A DNA stretch of 64,000 nt, from positions 2,542,001-2,606,000 of the forward strand of contig NZ_LT906468.1 in the NCBI RefSeq assembly GCF_900187125.1, given 5' to 3'. A model generated the notes under the pieces. That model searched no databases. It was not told the origin of the DNA and worked only from the letters and a program-made list of their open reading frames with translations. Source of the DNA: Sphingobacterium mizutaii. Its GTDB lineage: Bacteria > Bacteroidota > Bacteroidia > Sphingobacteriales > Sphingobacteriaceae. Position numbers and translations under genes: made by a program. Shown here in pieces: positions 8,521-20,658 of the stretch (positions within the stretch are counted from its first letter, which is position 1; each line of letters opens with the position of its first letter).

Positions 8521-10956
8521 TTACTCGTAATAATAGACTCTTTTTACTCGACTTGAAATATTGACCAACAGTTCATACGGTATGGTACCGATATCGGAAG
8601 CTGCTTGCATTAGGTCTGGAAATACCAAGACCTCATCGCCCACCTGGACATCCTGTCCAGTAACATCCAACATACACATATCCATGCAGATATTTCCAAC
8701 GGTTGGCGCTAGGAAACCATTAATTTGCATTTTTCCGACTGAATTACCAAATCTGCGGGCATAACCATCTGCATAGCCGATTTTTACCGTAGCAATCTTG
8801 CTGTCCCTGTTCAAGACTCCCTTCCTATCATATCCAACGGTCTCTCCTGCTGGCAATTCTTTGATCTGGGTTACGGTGGTTTTTAGGCAGCTGACCTGTT
8901 CCAGGTTCATAAGGTTTTTATCCATATCTACTCCATATAGCCCTATCCCCAATCGAACCATATCCAGATGCGCCTGCGGCCAACGGACAATCGCTGAGGT
9001 ATTGGCCACATGCTTAATAAACTTATAGCCCAAACCATGTTCTAATTTCTGTGCAGCAGTAAGATAGCTTGAAATCTGCGATGTTGTGAATTCATCTTGA
9101 TTCGGATCACCAGAAGCTACTAAATGGGTAAAGAAAGATTGCACCCGTACCTGTTTCTGTGATTTTAGTTTTTCTACCACGGCATCGATTTCTGATGGAA
9201 AGAAACCTAACCTATGCATGCCCGTATCCAATTTCAGATGGATCTTAAAATCATTGATCTTCTGTTCTTCTAAGAATTCAATAAATTCATGTAGAAAGTC
9301 CATACTATAGACTTCAGGTTCCAGATTATGTTGGATCAACGATTGAAAGGTATCTCGATCGGGGCTCAATACCATAATCGGCAAAGCAATTCCTGCTGTC
9401 CTTAATTCCACTCCTTCATCTGCAAAGGCAACAGTCAGGTAATCGACCTTACTGAATTGAAGCAGATTCGCCACTTCAAAACTACCACTGCCATAGGAGA
9501 ATGCCTTGACCATCGCCATCAACTTGACATTCTTGGGGATCAATGAACGATATAACATCAAGTTATTGGAAATGGCATTCAGATTGATTTCCAATACCGT
9601 TCCATGCGACCTTAATGCCAATCGTTGGACAATGCGTTCAAATTGAAATTTACGTGCTCCTTTGATCAGAATGCTTTCATTACTTAGGTTTAATTCCGTC
9701 AGATGCTCGAGGAATTCTTCCGTCGTTGCATATTCTTTCATCAGATCTATTTCAATATCCTTTAACCAAGGATATTTGTTGCCAACCCAAATGAACTTTT
9801 GAAGTTCAGATGAGTTCAGCAATCCGATCAATTTCTGTTGCAGTTTTTCACTTTCAGCCAATCCTTCCATTTCAGAAAGAATGAGCGTTTTGCTGTTATG
9901 TTGGTTCTGTTGATTTAAAAATTCTAAGGAAATCTTAAGGGACGCCAGATCATTTGAATAAGAGTCATCGATAATCGAACTATTATTGATTCCTTTTTTC
10001 AATTGCAAGCGCATTTCCAGAGGCTTCAGGTTTTGTATCCTTTCCACGATGGTTTCTGCATCATACCCCATAAAATACATACATGCGATACAGCTCATGA
10101 TATTTTCTATGGATGCACGGTCAGTGAAAGGGACCTGACAGATGCAGATCACCTCACCTATCCTGATTTTTAATTTACTGAGCTGATTATGGGTTTCCTC
10201 TTGGATCAATTGGATTTGGTCCCTATCTGTCCTTCCCCATGTAACCAAACGAATATTGGCATCGATCTGTTCGGTATCGATATAATCGGATCCCGCGATC
10301 AGGGTATCCACCTGGGAGAAGAGTTTCATTTTTTCCTTTAACTTCTCTTGTTTACTCGAGAAGTTCTGGGAATGTGCTACACCAATATTGGTGAAAATGC
10401 CAATATTGGGTTGGATCATCTTTTGCAGGCTAGACATTTCGCCAGGCTCACTGATACCGGCTTCGATTATGGCAAGATCATACTGTGGACCTAAATTCCA
10501 AAGTGATAGCGCAACCCCAAGTTGGGAGTTATAACTTTTAGGACTTTGATAAACTTTCTTTTCTGGAATCAACAGCTGGAACAACCATGCCTTGACAATA
10601 GACTTCCCATTACTGCCCGTTATCCCGATGATCGGGTACTGGAACTGATTTCTATGGTAGGCAACCAGTTCTTGCATAAATTGCAAGACGTTGTCGACCT
10701 GGATGACATTGACATCATTTTTACCCTCAAAAAAGGTGACAGGATTGGAGATTACGAAATTACGAATCCCCTTCTTGTAGGCATCAGGAATAAAATCATG
10801 ACCATCACGAGTGGCTTTAAGGGCAAAGAATAGAGATTCATCAGGATTGTTTACCTTACGGCTATCGTATACTAGTTCGCTGATTTTAGACGATAAATCA
10901 TTTGATATCAAAGGTCTTATATTTAATTCCTCGCAAATAAATTTAATAGTATACAT
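8521..10956 (-). CDS. murF-alr: Bifunctional MurF ligase / alanine racemase
   Basis: A fusion of 811 residues typical of Bacteroidota. Residues ~1-455 form UDP-N-acetylmuramoyl-tripeptide:D-Ala-D-Ala ligase, with the ATP P-loop GITGSNGKS (Lys118). Residues ~456-811 form a fold-type III PLP alanine racemase, with the Schiff-base lysine in MVKAFSYGSG (Lys484) and the later catalytic segment GYADGYARRFGN. The racemase makes the D-Ala that becomes the dipeptide added by the ligase, so the fusion couples supply to use. The MurF half has diverged central and C-terminal domains, as is usual for such fusions. It is first gene of the operon and diverges from recX. Confidence 0.96.
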   Translation of the reverse strand: MYTIKFICEELNIRPLISNDLSSKISELVYDSRKVNNPDESLFFALKATRDGHDFIPDAYKKGIRNFVISNPVTFFEGKNDVNVIQVDNVLQFMQELVAYHRNQFQYPIIGITGSNGKSIVKAWLFQLLIPEKKVYQSPKSYNSQLGVALSLWNLGPQYDLAIIEAGISEPGEMSSLQKMIQPNIGIFTNIGVAHSQNFSSKQEKLKEKMKLFSQVDTLIAGSDYIDTEQIDANIRLVTWGRTDRDQIQLIQEETHNQLSKLKIRIGEVICICQVPFTDRASIENIMSCIACMYFMGYDAETIVERIQNLKPLEMRLQLKKGINNSSIIDDSYSNDLASLKISLEFLNQQNQHNSKTLILSEMEGLAESEKLQQKLIGLLNSSELQKFIWVGNKYPWLKDIEIDLMKEYATTEEFLEHLTELNLSNESILIKGARKFQFERIVQRLALRSHGTVLEINLNAISNNLMLYRSLIPKNVKLMAMVKAFSYGSGSFEVANLLQFSKVDYLTVAFADEGVELRTAGIALPIMVLSPDRDTFQSLIQHNLEPEVYSMDFLHEFIEFLEEQKINDFKIHLKLDTGMHRLGFFPSEIDAVVEKLKSQKQVRVQSFFTHLVASGDPNQDEFTTSQISSYLTAAQKLEHGLGYKFIKHVANTSAIVRWPQAHLDMVRLGIGLYGVDMDKNLMNLEQVSCLKTTVTQIKELPAGETVGYDRKGVLNRDSKIATVKIGYADGYARRFGNSVGKMQINGFLAPTVGNICMDMCMLDVTGQDVQVGDEVLVFPDLMQAASDIGTIPYELLVNISSRVKRVYYYE

Positions 10957-11025
10957 GATTCTGCAAATAAAGAACGAAGTTCATCATTTTTTTTAAAAGT
11001 TCATCATTTTTTGAAGATTTGCATT

Positions 11026-11517
11026 ATGGATGACCCTATAAGAAAACAAAAGACCTATACTCCCTTGGAAGCCAAGCGGAAAGCTGAATCCTATTGTGCC
11101 TATCAGGAGCGTTCACAGCAGGAAGTTCGTGACAAATTATATCAATGGGGCTTACATAGTAAGGATGTTGAAAATATTATCAGTTACCTGATCGAGAACA
11201 ATTTCTTAAATGAGGAGCGTTTTGCGAAAGCCTATGTACTGGGCAAATTTAGGATTAAAGGTTGGGGCCGGATCAAGATCATGCAAGGATTGAAATTAAA
11301 ACAGGTTTCAGCTCCATTGATTAAGAACGCGATGAAGGAGATCGACCCGAACGATTACTTTGAGAAATTGAGGACAATCATAGAGAAGAAATCGGCCTTA
11401 ATTAAAGAATCAGACCCTTATAAACATAGAAACAAGCTGTATCAATATGCCTTGGGTCGAGGGTATGAAAATAATTTGATTTTAGAGATACTGAAAGACA
11501 ATGGGTTGGAGGGATAA
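11026..11517 (+). CDS. recX: RecX family regulatory protein
   Basis: RecX-like modulator of RecA filaments, 163 residues from the ATG chosen here. The arrangement is three tandem three-helix repeats: YQERSQQEVRDKLYQWGL, then ISYLIENNFLNEERFAKAYVLGKFRIKGWGRIKIMQGLKLKQVS, then the C-terminal repeat with YQYALGRGYENNLILEIL. A TTG five codons upstream is also in frame but sits in a run of thymines and is less likely. It diverges from murF-alr; the shared gap contains a TCATCATTTTTT direct repeat. A tRNA-Gly gene begins 64 bp after the stop. Confidence 0.9.
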   Translation: MDDPIRKQKTYTPLEAKRKAESYCAYQERSQQEVRDKLYQWGLHSKDVENIISYLIENNFLNEERFAKAYVLGKFRIKGWGRIKIMQGLKLKQVSAPLIKNAMKEIDPNDYFEKLRTIIEKKSALIKESDPYKHRNKLYQYALGRGYENNLILEILKDNGLEG

Positions 11518-11563
11518 TGAAATATTTTTGAAAAAATAATTTTAGGATTTCAATTTTCTCTCT

Positions 11564-11571
11564 ATATTTGC
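11564..11571 (+). promoter_or_regulatory. -7 element of the tRNA-Gly/Leu promoter
   Basis: TATATTTG matches the Bacteroidota -7 consensus TAnnTTTG and lies 10 bp before the first base of the mature tRNA-Gly. A good -33 TTG at the usual distance is not seen. Confidence 0.5.
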
Positions 11572-11581
11572 ACCACGTCAA

Positions 11582-11654
11582 GCGAAAGTAGCTCAGTTGG
11601 TAGAGCACAACCTTGCCAAGGTTGGGGTCGCGAGTTCGAATCTCGTCTTTCGCT
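11582..11654 (+). tRNA. tRNA-Gly (GCC)
   Basis: Cloverleaf of 73 nt. The acceptor stem is GCGAAAG / CTTTCGC with discriminator T; D arm GCTC...GAGC; anticodon stem CAACC/GGTTG with loop TTGCCAA, giving anticodon GCC; T arm with GTTCGAATC. CCA is not encoded. It reads GGC and GGT glycine codons and is co-transcribed with the tRNA-Leu 5 bp downstream. Confidence 0.97.
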
Positions 11655-11659
11655 CAGTT

Positions 11660-11744
11660 GCCTAGGTGGTGGAACTGGTAGACACGCAGGACTTAAAATC
11701 CTGTTCCCGTTAAGGGAGTGCGGGTTCGATTCCCGCCCTAGGTA
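11660..11744 (+). tRNA. tRNA-Leu (TAA)
   Basis: A class II tRNA of 85 nt. Acceptor stem GCCTAGG / CCTAGGT (terminal G-T pair), discriminator A, anticodon stem CAGGA/TCCTG with loop CTTAAAA giving anticodon TAA at 11694-11696, and a long variable arm (TTCCCGTTAAGGGAG). It reads TTA and TTG. It is followed directly by a terminator. Confidence 0.97.
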
Positions 11745-11751
11745 CAGATAG

Positions 11752-11778
11752 AAAAAAGCCGCTTATAGCGGCTTTTTT
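11752..11778 (+). terminator. Terminator of the tRNA-Gly/Leu unit
   Basis: AAAAAAGCCGC (11752-11762) pairs with GCGGCTTTTTT (11768-11778) around a short loop. A near-identical hairpin follows the tRNA-Arg gene at 38251-38277, and both run into heptameric repeats. Confidence 0.9.
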
Positions 11779-11783
11779 AGTAT

Positions 11784-11818
11784 AACAGTAGTTAGTATTT
11801 AGTATTTAGACCTTAGAT
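11784..11818. repeat. Heptameric intergenic repeat, locus 1
   Basis: Five successive 7-nt units: AACAGTA, GTTAGTA, TTTAGTA, TTTAGAC, CTTAGAT. The remainder of the 263-bp gap to katG is AT-rich and shows no gene; the katG promoter must lie there, but no clear consensus was found. Confidence 0.6.
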
Positions 11819-12036
11819 CCCCTATTCTTTCCATTAGAATTTTGCCTATCCTTAGTTTGATTTATTAAGTTTAGTCATATTAAAACTCCCTTCATTTTCC
11901 TAATTTTTTCCTTGATACTACATAGATAAAATCTATCGACACACATAGGAATCTTAAGTTTTATTTATCTATCTTTAGTTAAATTTAAAGGAGAGAGCAG
12001 GAATCTTTCTGCCAATTCTTATTGAGATTCAATTAA

Positions 12037-14519
<2,483 letters not shown>

Positions 14520-14520
14520 C

Positions 14521-14579
14521 TGTTGCTATAAAATAGAAAAGAGTGGAATTCTTCCACTCTTTTCTATTTTATAGCAACA
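14521..14579. terminator. 28-bp perfect palindrome acting as terminator between katG and a convergent small gene
   Basis: Both arms, 14521-14548 and 14552-14579, are exactly complementary over 28 bp with a 3-nt loop. The core is AAAAGAGTGGAA. The right arm contains the last codons and stop of the minus-strand 85-residue gene, so the left arm is an inverted copy of a coding end. T tracts inside the arms make it usable in both directions. Confidence 0.75.
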
Positions 14580-14826
14580 TAAGTTTCCAGGCCTCTTCTA
14601 TCCTACCTTGATTGAGGAATTCTTTGGCTTTAAGGAGTTGATGGGTAATGCGGGTATTTTCATCGCCGATAAAGGCATTTAATAGCTCTTGGATTTCGGG
14701 TTCGTATTTGAAGCTGTCGATTTCCTGGTCTGATGGGATCTGATCAATGCTGGCTAATTGCTCTAAATCTTGGGCATTGAATACCCCTGATGAGCTGATA
14801 AAGTTTGGAATATCTGATTTTTGCAT
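14569..14826 (-). CDS. Small protein of unknown function
   Basis: A soluble protein of 85 residues, acidic and mostly helical (PEIQELLNAFIGDENTRITHQLLKAKEFLNQGRIEEAWKLMLL), with no recognised domain. The C-terminal half resembles a single TPR-like helical hairpin, but that is only a shape judgement. The ATG follows TATGCAAAAA-type A-rich sequence. It lies between the icd terminator and the palindrome it overlaps, so it is probably transcribed on its own. Confidence 0.65.
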   Translation of the reverse strand: MQKSDIPNFISSSGVFNAQDLEQLASIDQIPSDQEIDSFKYEPEIQELLNAFIGDENTRITHQLLKAKEFLNQGRIEEAWKLMLL

Positions 14827-14840
14827 AAATAATGGTTCAA

Positions 14841-14872
14841 AAAAAAGCTGAACCTTGTAAAGTTCAGCTTTT
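14841..14872 (-). terminator. Terminator of icd
   Basis: On the minus strand AAAAGCTGAAC pairs with GTTCAGCTTTT (14843-14853 / 14862-14872) and is followed by further T residues, 20 bp after the icd stop. Confidence 0.85.
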
Positions 14873-14891
14873 ATGCATGAAATGCAAAGTA

Positions 14892-16154
14892 TTAAATCTT
14901 TTCGATAATCTTATCTGCGAATTCGGAGGTTTTAAGAAGGGTTGCTCCTTCCATCAAATTATAGAAATCTACGGTAACCGTTTTGTCTTTGATGGTTTTT
15001 GCCAATGCACCCACAATAGCATCAGCCGCTTCTATCCAGCCCATATATTCCAGCATCATCACCCCACTAAGGATAACCGATGAAGGGTTCATGGTATTGG
15101 TATTTGCAAACCTTGGTGCCGTACCATGGGTTGCTTCAAAGATGGCGTGGCCAGTTTTGAAGTTAATATTGGCTCCAGGAGCAATACCAATTCCACCTAC
15201 CATGGCCGCTAATGCATCGGAAATATAATCTCCATTTAGATTCAGAGTGGCAATCACGTCATAATCCTGTGGTGCCAATAGGATCTGCTGCAGGAAGTTG
15301 TCTGCAATGATATCTTTAATAATCAGTTTGCCGGCTTGTTCTGCTGCTTTTTGTTCAGCATTTGCAGCATCCTGTCCATCTTTAGCTTTGGTTTGTTCCC
15401 ATTGGTTCCAAGTATAAACCTGTTCAGAGAATTCCTTCTCCGCCAATTCATAACCCCAGTTTTTAAAGGCACCTTCCGTATATTTCATGATGTTACCTTT
15501 ATGGACCAGTGTTACGGATTTACGACCTTCTGCTAAAGCAAACTCAATTGCAGCGCGGATAAGTCGTTTTGAGCCTTCCTCAGAGACAAACTTCAAACCT
15601 ACTCCTGTACTGTTGCTGAAATTGTAATCGACGTTTAGATCATTCTTAAGAAAATCTTGGATCCTTTTGGATTCAGCGGTTCCTGCTGCAAATTCAATCC
15701 CTGCATAGATATCTTCTGTATTCTCCCTGAACACAACCATATCAACTTTCTCAGGATGTTTTACTGGTGAAGGGACGCCCTCATACCACTTGGTCGGACG
15801 CTGACAGACATATAGGTCTAGTTCTTTTCTCAAAGCCACATTTAAGGAGCGAATCCCGCCTCCAATAGGCGTAGTTAATGGACCTTTGATACCAACTAAA
15901 TATTCCTTGAAAACCTCTAAGGTCTCTTCTGGCAACCAGCTTCCGGTTTCATTAAAAGCCTTTTCACCGGCTAGGACTTCTTTCCAATTGATCTTGCGCT
16001 TTCCAGCATAGAGCTTTTGAACTGCTGCATCAAAAACCCTGACTGAAGCTTTCCAAATATCAGGTCCTATACCATCTCCAATAATAAAGGGAATGGTAAC
16101 CTGATCAGGAACTAATAATTTACCTGTTGAATCTATACTGATCTTATCTGACAT
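14892..16154 (-). CDS. icd: Isocitrate dehydrogenase (NADP+)
   Basis: A homodimeric prokaryotic-type isocitrate dehydrogenase of 420 residues in the TCA cycle. Substrate-binding residues are in [27 protein letters not shown], where the Ser after IR is the residue phosphorylated by AceK in enterics; no aceK is seen here. [15 protein letters not shown] and the metal-binding [26 protein letters not shown] are conserved. The NADP-type segment ([20 protein letters not shown]) is present, although cofactor choice was judged only by similarity to the E. coli type. It starts 17 bp after the antiporter stop, so it may share that transcript. Confidence 0.94.
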   Translation of the reverse strand: MSDKISIDSTGKLLVPDQVTIPFIIGDGIGPDIWKASVRVFDAAVQKLYAGKRKINWKEVLAGEKAFNETGSWLPEETLEVFKEYLVGIKGPLTTPIGGGIRSLNVALRKELDLYVCQRPTKWYEGVPSPVKHPEKVDMVVFRENTEDIYAGIEFAAGTAESKRIQDFLKNDLNVDYNFSNSTGVGLKFVSEEGSKRLIRAAIEFALAEGRKSVTLVHKGNIMKYTEGAFKNWGYELAEKEFSEQVYTWNQWEQTKAKDGQDAANAEQKAAEQAGKLIIKDIIADNFLQQILLAPQDYDVIATLNLNGDYISDALAAMVGGIGIAPGANINFKTGHAIFEATHGTAPRFANTNTMNPSSVILSGVMMLEYMGWIEAADAIVGALAKTIKDKTVTVDFYNLMEGATLLKTSEFADKIIEKI

Positions 16155-16171
16155 AATAATCTGATTATTTG

Positions 16172-18307
16172 TTATTTTTCTTTACTAAACATATTTCCAA
16201 TTTCACGACTGATCCTTCTAAAGATCGGCGCAGTTTGGATATCCTCGTATTCGTCAATATGTTGGTCCTCAAGTCGAGAAGGAAAGATTAATAGTAAGTT
16301 TTGGTTTTTATAGTACTTCCCTACTCTTTTTGCAAGACCATCGAGAGAATCTCGATATGAAACATCGCCATACCTAGCAGACACAAAGACTAACATGGAA
16401 TCTGCATTGCTGAATGTCGCCAATCCATAGATATTGTCCCAATCTTCATAATGTTCAAAGGTAGATGGAACACTTGATTTCAAGGATTCCAACATTTGAA
16501 TAATGGCCTGATGACTTCTATGATTACATACGAAGGTAATAGGCAGAGACAATTCGGATGCCAGCTTGGTCATTTTCTCCATCCAATAAGCAAATCCCAC
16601 TTCGGACTCTGCCAATGGCGGCACAAAAACGGTAATGGACTTATTGGTTATGAATGGTTTCTCTATCCTGCACATCATTAAAGTTGAGTCTGTTCGGTTC
16701 AGGATACTTTCGGTTTTTTCACCGACAATCTTCTCAACAAAACTCGTTGCGCTTGGCCATCCCAAGATCAAACAGTCTGCAAAAGCTTCTTTTGATGCCC
16801 TGCTGATTCCGTTTGCAATATTGAAATCGACCTTGGTCTGCAGTTCAACCTCAGTCTCAGACCCTGAAGCATATCTGGCCATTTTGTCCAGGTTCTGTCT
16901 GGCTTGGTTCAAGTTTCTTTCTGCCAATTCATCGTTCGGAACAACGCTCAGAATATTCAATGGATGTGGGGACTTCTTCGATTTGACTAGTGTCGCAAAA
17001 TCCAAGATAGCCTCCATATTATTCAAGTTTGCAATAGGGATGACAATCTGTTCATCATGTTCCTCCACATGCTCGATATGCTCCTCATGCTGCCTACCTT
17101 CCAATACAATTTTCTTGGAGGCATTTTCAGTAACTATGGAAGCAATGATACAGCTGACAAGGATCAGGATAATGGTTCCATTCAATACATTCTCGTCAAT
17201 GATTTGGTTGTTGTATCCGACCATGATAATCGCCAAGGTAGCTGCCGCATGGGCATTGCTTAGGCCGAAGATCAGGTTTCTTTCGTTTGTGGAATATTTA
17301 AACGCCCATTGGGTTGCTGTTGCCGCTAGGAACTTTCCTACTATACCCACAAGGGTCAGGGCTCCGGCAACATAAAACACCGTCAATCCGGTGCTATTGG
17401 TGATTACCCCAATATCAACGATCATCCCTACGGAAATCAAGAAAAATGGGATAAATATTGCGTTTCCAATAAACTCGATTCGGTTCATTAATGCTGATGA
17501 GTGCGGGATAAGTTTATTTAATGCCAACCCGGCAACGAAGGCCCCAATGATGGGTTCAAGGTTTGCCATTTCTGCTAGGAAAGCCGCGAAGAAAACCACG
17601 GTAAGGACAAAGATATAGTGACCTGTTTTTTCACTTTCCACCTTTTCGAAAAACCATTTCGCGATTTTCGGAATGACGCCAAACATGATAAATAGGAAGA
17701 TCGCAAAGGAAATCCCTAAAGTAACCCAGAATTCATTGTTGATCTCGCCTTGTGAGGCTCCTTTGATAACTGCTAAAATAATCAACACCGCAGTATCCGT
17801 CAGGATGGTACCGCCAATGGTGATCGCAACAGCCTCATTCTTTGAAATACCATAACGGTTTACAATGGGATAGGAAACCAGGGTATGTGTCGCAAACATG
17901 CTGGCAATTAGGATACTGGTAAGCAAGCTATAGTCCAATACATAATAACAGACTGGAAACCCTATGGAAATCGGAATTATGAAGGTAAATAGACCGAACA
18001 TGGCAGATTTGTGCTTGGTCTTTTTGAATTCGTTCATATCCAGCTCTAGACCTGCGATAAACATGATATAAAGCAAGCCTATGGTAGAAAAAAGGTCTAC
18101 AGCGGAGTTCTTTTCTAACCAATTCAGTCCATGCGGGCCAATGATCATCCCCGAGATAATCAGTCCAATGATGCCTGGGACCTTGATAGGTCTCAACAAA
18201 ATGGGTGACAATAAAATAATGAAGAGTACTAGAGAAAATATAAGCACCGGATTAGTTAGTGGTGCTTCGAACGCGTGGATTAAGTGGTCAAAAATTTTAT
18301 CGCTCAT
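16172..18307 (-). CDS. CPA2-type Na+/H+ antiporter with C-terminal USP-like domain
   Basis: A protein of 711 residues from the ATG chosen here; a TTG seven codons upstream is an alternative. Residues ~20-410 carry about twelve membrane helices of the Na_H_Exchanger (KefB/NapA-like) family, with the family hallmarks [20 protein letters not shown] and [21 protein letters not shown] His/Glu-rich linker ([14 protein letters not shown]) leads to a cytosolic C-terminal region (~430-711) resembling two universal-stress-protein-like Rossmann units. It probably exchanges monovalent cations for protons, with the C-terminal part regulating it. It is directly upstream of icd. Confidence 0.9.
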   Translation of the reverse strand: MSDKIFDHLIHAFEAPLTNPVLIFSLVLFIILLSPILLRPIKVPGIIGLIISGMIIGPHGLNWLEKNSAVDLFSTIGLLYIMFIAGLELDMNEFKKTKHKSAMFGLFTFIIPISIGFPVCYYVLDYSLLTSILIASMFATHTLVSYPIVNRYGISKNEAVAITIGGTILTDTAVLIILAVIKGASQGEINNEFWVTLGISFAIFLFIMFGVIPKIAKWFFEKVESEKTGHYIFVLTVVFFAAFLAEMANLEPIIGAFVAGLALNKLIPHSSALMNRIEFIGNAIFIPFFLISVGMIVDIGVITNSTGLTVFYVAGALTLVGIVGKFLAATATQWAFKYSTNERNLIFGLSNAHAAATLAIIMVGYNNQIIDENVLNGTIILILVSCIIASIVTENASKKIVLEGRQHEEHIEHVEEHDEQIVIPIANLNNMEAILDFATLVKSKKSPHPLNILSVVPNDELAERNLNQARQNLDKMARYASGSETEVELQTKVDFNIANGISRASKEAFADCLILGWPSATSFVEKIVGEKTESILNRTDSTLMMCRIEKPFITNKSITVFVPPLAESEVGFAYWMEKMTKLASELSLPITFVCNHRSHQAIIQMLESLKSSVPSTFEHYEDWDNIYGLATFSNADSMLVFVSARYGDVSYRDSLDGLAKRVGKYYKNQNLLLIFPSRLEDQHIDEYEDIQTAPIFRRISREIGNMFSKEK

Positions 18308-18415
18308 ATAATTATTTCTGTAAGTCAATACAATTGAAAACTGAGATTGTTTTCATCGGAAAGATAATGAAAATTAAGGTAAATAATGATTAGGACCAGT
18401 AATTCGGTAAGAATG

Positions 18416-19633
18416 TTACTTGAACTGTATGGTCTTGATCGGCGATATTCGCGAGATCAACATGGATGGAATAAACAATGTCACCAATGCAATGGCAATG
18501 AGCGAAACATTTAACCATAACACCGCCATCCATGATATTTCCATCGGCACAAAGGATACATAATAGATGCTTGGATCAAGCTTAAAGAAATGCGTACTGG
18601 TCTGAAAAGCGTATAAACCTAAAGCAATAAGGTTTCCGAGTACCAGCCCATAACCAATGAGGTACAGGGAATTGTAAAGAAAAACTGTTCTGATCTTCGT
18701 ATTTCTCATACCCAAGGCCTTAAGCATACCGATCATCGGAGATCTTTCCAAAATAGAGATCAATAATGCTGATATCATATTGATGACTGCCACAACCACC
18801 ATTAAAACGAAAATAATATTATCGTTCATATCGAGCATATTCAGCCAATTGAAGATATCTTGCATTTGCATCACCACATTGGTCGCAAAAAGGCTGACAC
18901 CTAAATTATTGTTTAGGTCATCTGTCGTATTAAAGAGTTGATTGAAGTCCTTAACCCGGACTTCGTATCCCCCAGCTTGATCTTCTTCAAGATTATTCAG
19001 CCTTCTGATCAATGGAAGAGAACCGATCACGTAAATTTTATCCAGTTCTTCGGAATTGGTAGAAAAAATACCTTTGACAACAAATTTTCGTTTCCTTACT
19101 GGCTCTTGGATAAAGTACATGATAAAGGATTCACCAACTTTTAGATGAAGCCTATTGGCCATCAAAGAGGAAATCAATAATTGATTATCGGCATCCTCAG
19201 CAGAAAAGTTAATGGTATCCCCTTCCAGGATGGTTTTGGATAGAAAATCTTGGTCATAATCTTTATCAATCCCTTTCATCAGCACCCCTTCTACTTCACC
19301 TTTAACATTCATGATACCAGCTTTGGTAGCAAATGGATAAACGTCTAAAACATTGGGATTTTGCTTGATTCTTGCAATTTGTTTTTCGTCTAAGGAGATT
19401 GGAGAATTGACATAAGAGTCGTTCTGTTCATTCTTGAGGATGATTATATCCCCAAAGAACCCCCTTTGCTTTTCCGTTATTTCGCTTTTAAACCCATTGA
19501 GGATTGCCACGGCAAGAATAATAGCCATGATAGCCAAGGCCAAGGCACCTATAGTGACGCGCACAATTAGTTTGGAAAACGTACGGTTTCCTTCAAGTGT
19601 GATCCTCTTGGCTAAGAAATATGGAAAATTCAA
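18416..19633 (-). CDS. LolC/E-like ABC transporter permease (FtsX/MacB_PCD)
   Basis: A permease of about 405 residues with one N-terminal helix (IVRVTIGALALAIMAIILAVAILNG), a periplasmic MacB_PCD domain, and three C-terminal helices of the FtsX domain. It opens with FPYFLAKRI, the hallmark of LolC/LolE lipoprotein-release permeases, so a role in moving lipoproteins to the outer membrane is likely but unproven. The start is a TTG chosen because a minus-strand promoter lies just upstream; the open frame continues to a GTG at 19699, which would put the start upstream of that promoter. No ATPase gene is adjacent. Confidence 0.85.
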   Translation of the reverse strand: MNFPYFLAKRITLEGNRTFSKLIVRVTIGALALAIMAIILAVAILNGFKSEITEKQRGFFGDIIILKNEQNDSYVNSPISLDEKQIARIKQNPNVLDVYPFATKAGIMNVKGEVEGVLMKGIDKDYDQDFLSKTILEGDTINFSAEDADNQLLISSLMANRLHLKVGESFIMYFIQEPVRKRKFVVKGIFSTNSEELDKIYVIGSLPLIRRLNNLEEDQAGGYEVRVKDFNQLFNTTDDLNNNLGVSLFATNVVMQMQDIFNWLNMLDMNDNIIFVLMVVVAVINMISALLISILERSPMIGMLKALGMRNTKIRTVFLYNSLYLIGYGLVLGNLIALGLYAFQTSTHFFKLDPSIYYVSFVPMEISWMAVLWLNVSLIAIALVTLFIPSMLISRISPIKTIQFK

Positions 19634-19657
19634 GCTTAAATTAAATTTGTAACTTCG

Positions 19658-19686
19658 CAAAGTTAATAAAATTTGTCGTCCAACAA
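19658..19686 (-). promoter_or_regulatory. Promoter of the LolC/E-like gene
   Basis: On the minus strand TTG (19684-19686), an 18-bp spacer, then TAACTTTG (19658-19665) match the Bacteroidota consensus TTG / TAnnTTTG. The transcript would start near 19652, leaving a leader of about 18 nt before the TTG start codon. Confidence 0.6.
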
Positions 19687-19725
19687 TAAGGATGTCCACG
19701 CATCCTTAAGGTAATTTATTCATAT

Positions 19726-20658
19726 ATGCGTATTATATTTATGGGCACCCCGGACTTTGCAGTTGCTTCATTGAAAGCATTGATCGATGCGGGTGAAGAT
19801 GTTGTTGCAGTAGTTACTGGTCCAGATAAGCCAGCAGGAAGAGGTCAGAAAATCCACGAATCAGCTGTAAAGCAATTTGCAGTATCTCAAAACATCCCTG
19901 TTTTACAACCTTTGAAATTAAGGGATCCATCATTCTTGGAAAAATTGAAATCCTTTCAAGCAGACTTGCAGGTGGTCGTAGCATTCAGGATGTTGCCAGA
20001 AATGGTTTGGAATATGCCAGCAAATGGAACGATCAATGTCCATGCCTCTTTATTGCCAAATTACCGCGGTGCAGCTCCGATCAATCACGCCATCATCAAT
20101 GGTGAAAAGAAATCTGGAGTGACGACATTCCTATTGCAACATGAAATCGACACTGGAAATATTTTGTTTTCTACCGAAGTTGCCATTGCTGATACGGACA
20201 ATGCGGGAGACCTGCATGACAAATTGATGGTTGCTGGAGCTGAACTGCTGATCAAAACAGTGAATGCGATAAAAGAAGGCAATGTCAATCCAATCCCTCA
20301 GGATGATTTAGGAGAAAACGCAGAATTGAAACATGCTCCAAAAATCTTTAAAGAAGACTGCCTGATCGACTGGAATAAAAGCACAGCAGAGGTTTACAAC
20401 TTAATTAGGGGCCTAAGTCCCTATCCAGCTGCATTTACCCATTTAGATGGCAAGGTTTTGAAGATCTTTGCTGCAGAGAAAGAAATTACAGCACACAATG
20501 ATTTGGCAGGTTCCTACCATTCGGATGGAAAGACTATGATGAAATTTGCAACTCGAGATGGTTACCTAAAACTTTCTGAAGTACAAATAGAAGGAAAAAA
20601 GAGAATGTTAGTTAGTGATTTTCTTAGGGGCTTTCGTCTGGACAAATTGTCGGATTAA
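19726..20658 (+). CDS. fmt: Methionyl-tRNA formyltransferase
   Basis: An enzyme of 310 residues that transfers a formyl group from 10-formyl-THF to initiator Met-tRNA. The N-terminal formyltransferase domain holds the catalytic Asn/His/Asp set in NVHASLLPNYRGAAPINHAI and IDTGNI; FMGTPDFAV is the conserved first strand. The C-terminal OB-like domain (from ~205) contacts the tRNA. It diverges from the LolC/E-like gene, and its stop overlaps the stop of the convergent XRE gene by four bases. No def gene is adjacent. Confidence 0.97.
   Translation: MRIIFMGTPDFAVASLKALIDAGEDVVAVVTGPDKPAGRGQKIHESAVKQFAVSQNIPVLQPLKLRDPSFLEKLKSFQADLQVVVAFRMLPEMVWNMPANGTINVHASLLPNYRGAAPINHAIINGEKKSGVTTFLLQHEIDTGNILFSTEVAIADTDNAGDLHDKLMVAGAELLIKTVNAIKEGNVNPIPQDDLGENAELKHAPKIFKEDCLIDWNKSTAEVYNLIRGLSPYPAAFTHLDGKVLKIFAAEKEITAHNDLAGSYHSDGKTMMKFATRDGYLKLSEVQIEGKKRMLVSDFLRGFRLDKLSD

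Noticed and set aside
11011..11025. TTG start for recX
   Set aside because: It lies in a T-rich run with no support; the ATG at 11026 gives the normal RecX N-terminus.
16635..17375. 246-residue plus-strand ORF inside the antiporter gene
   Set aside because: Antisense of conserved membrane helices; no start signal.
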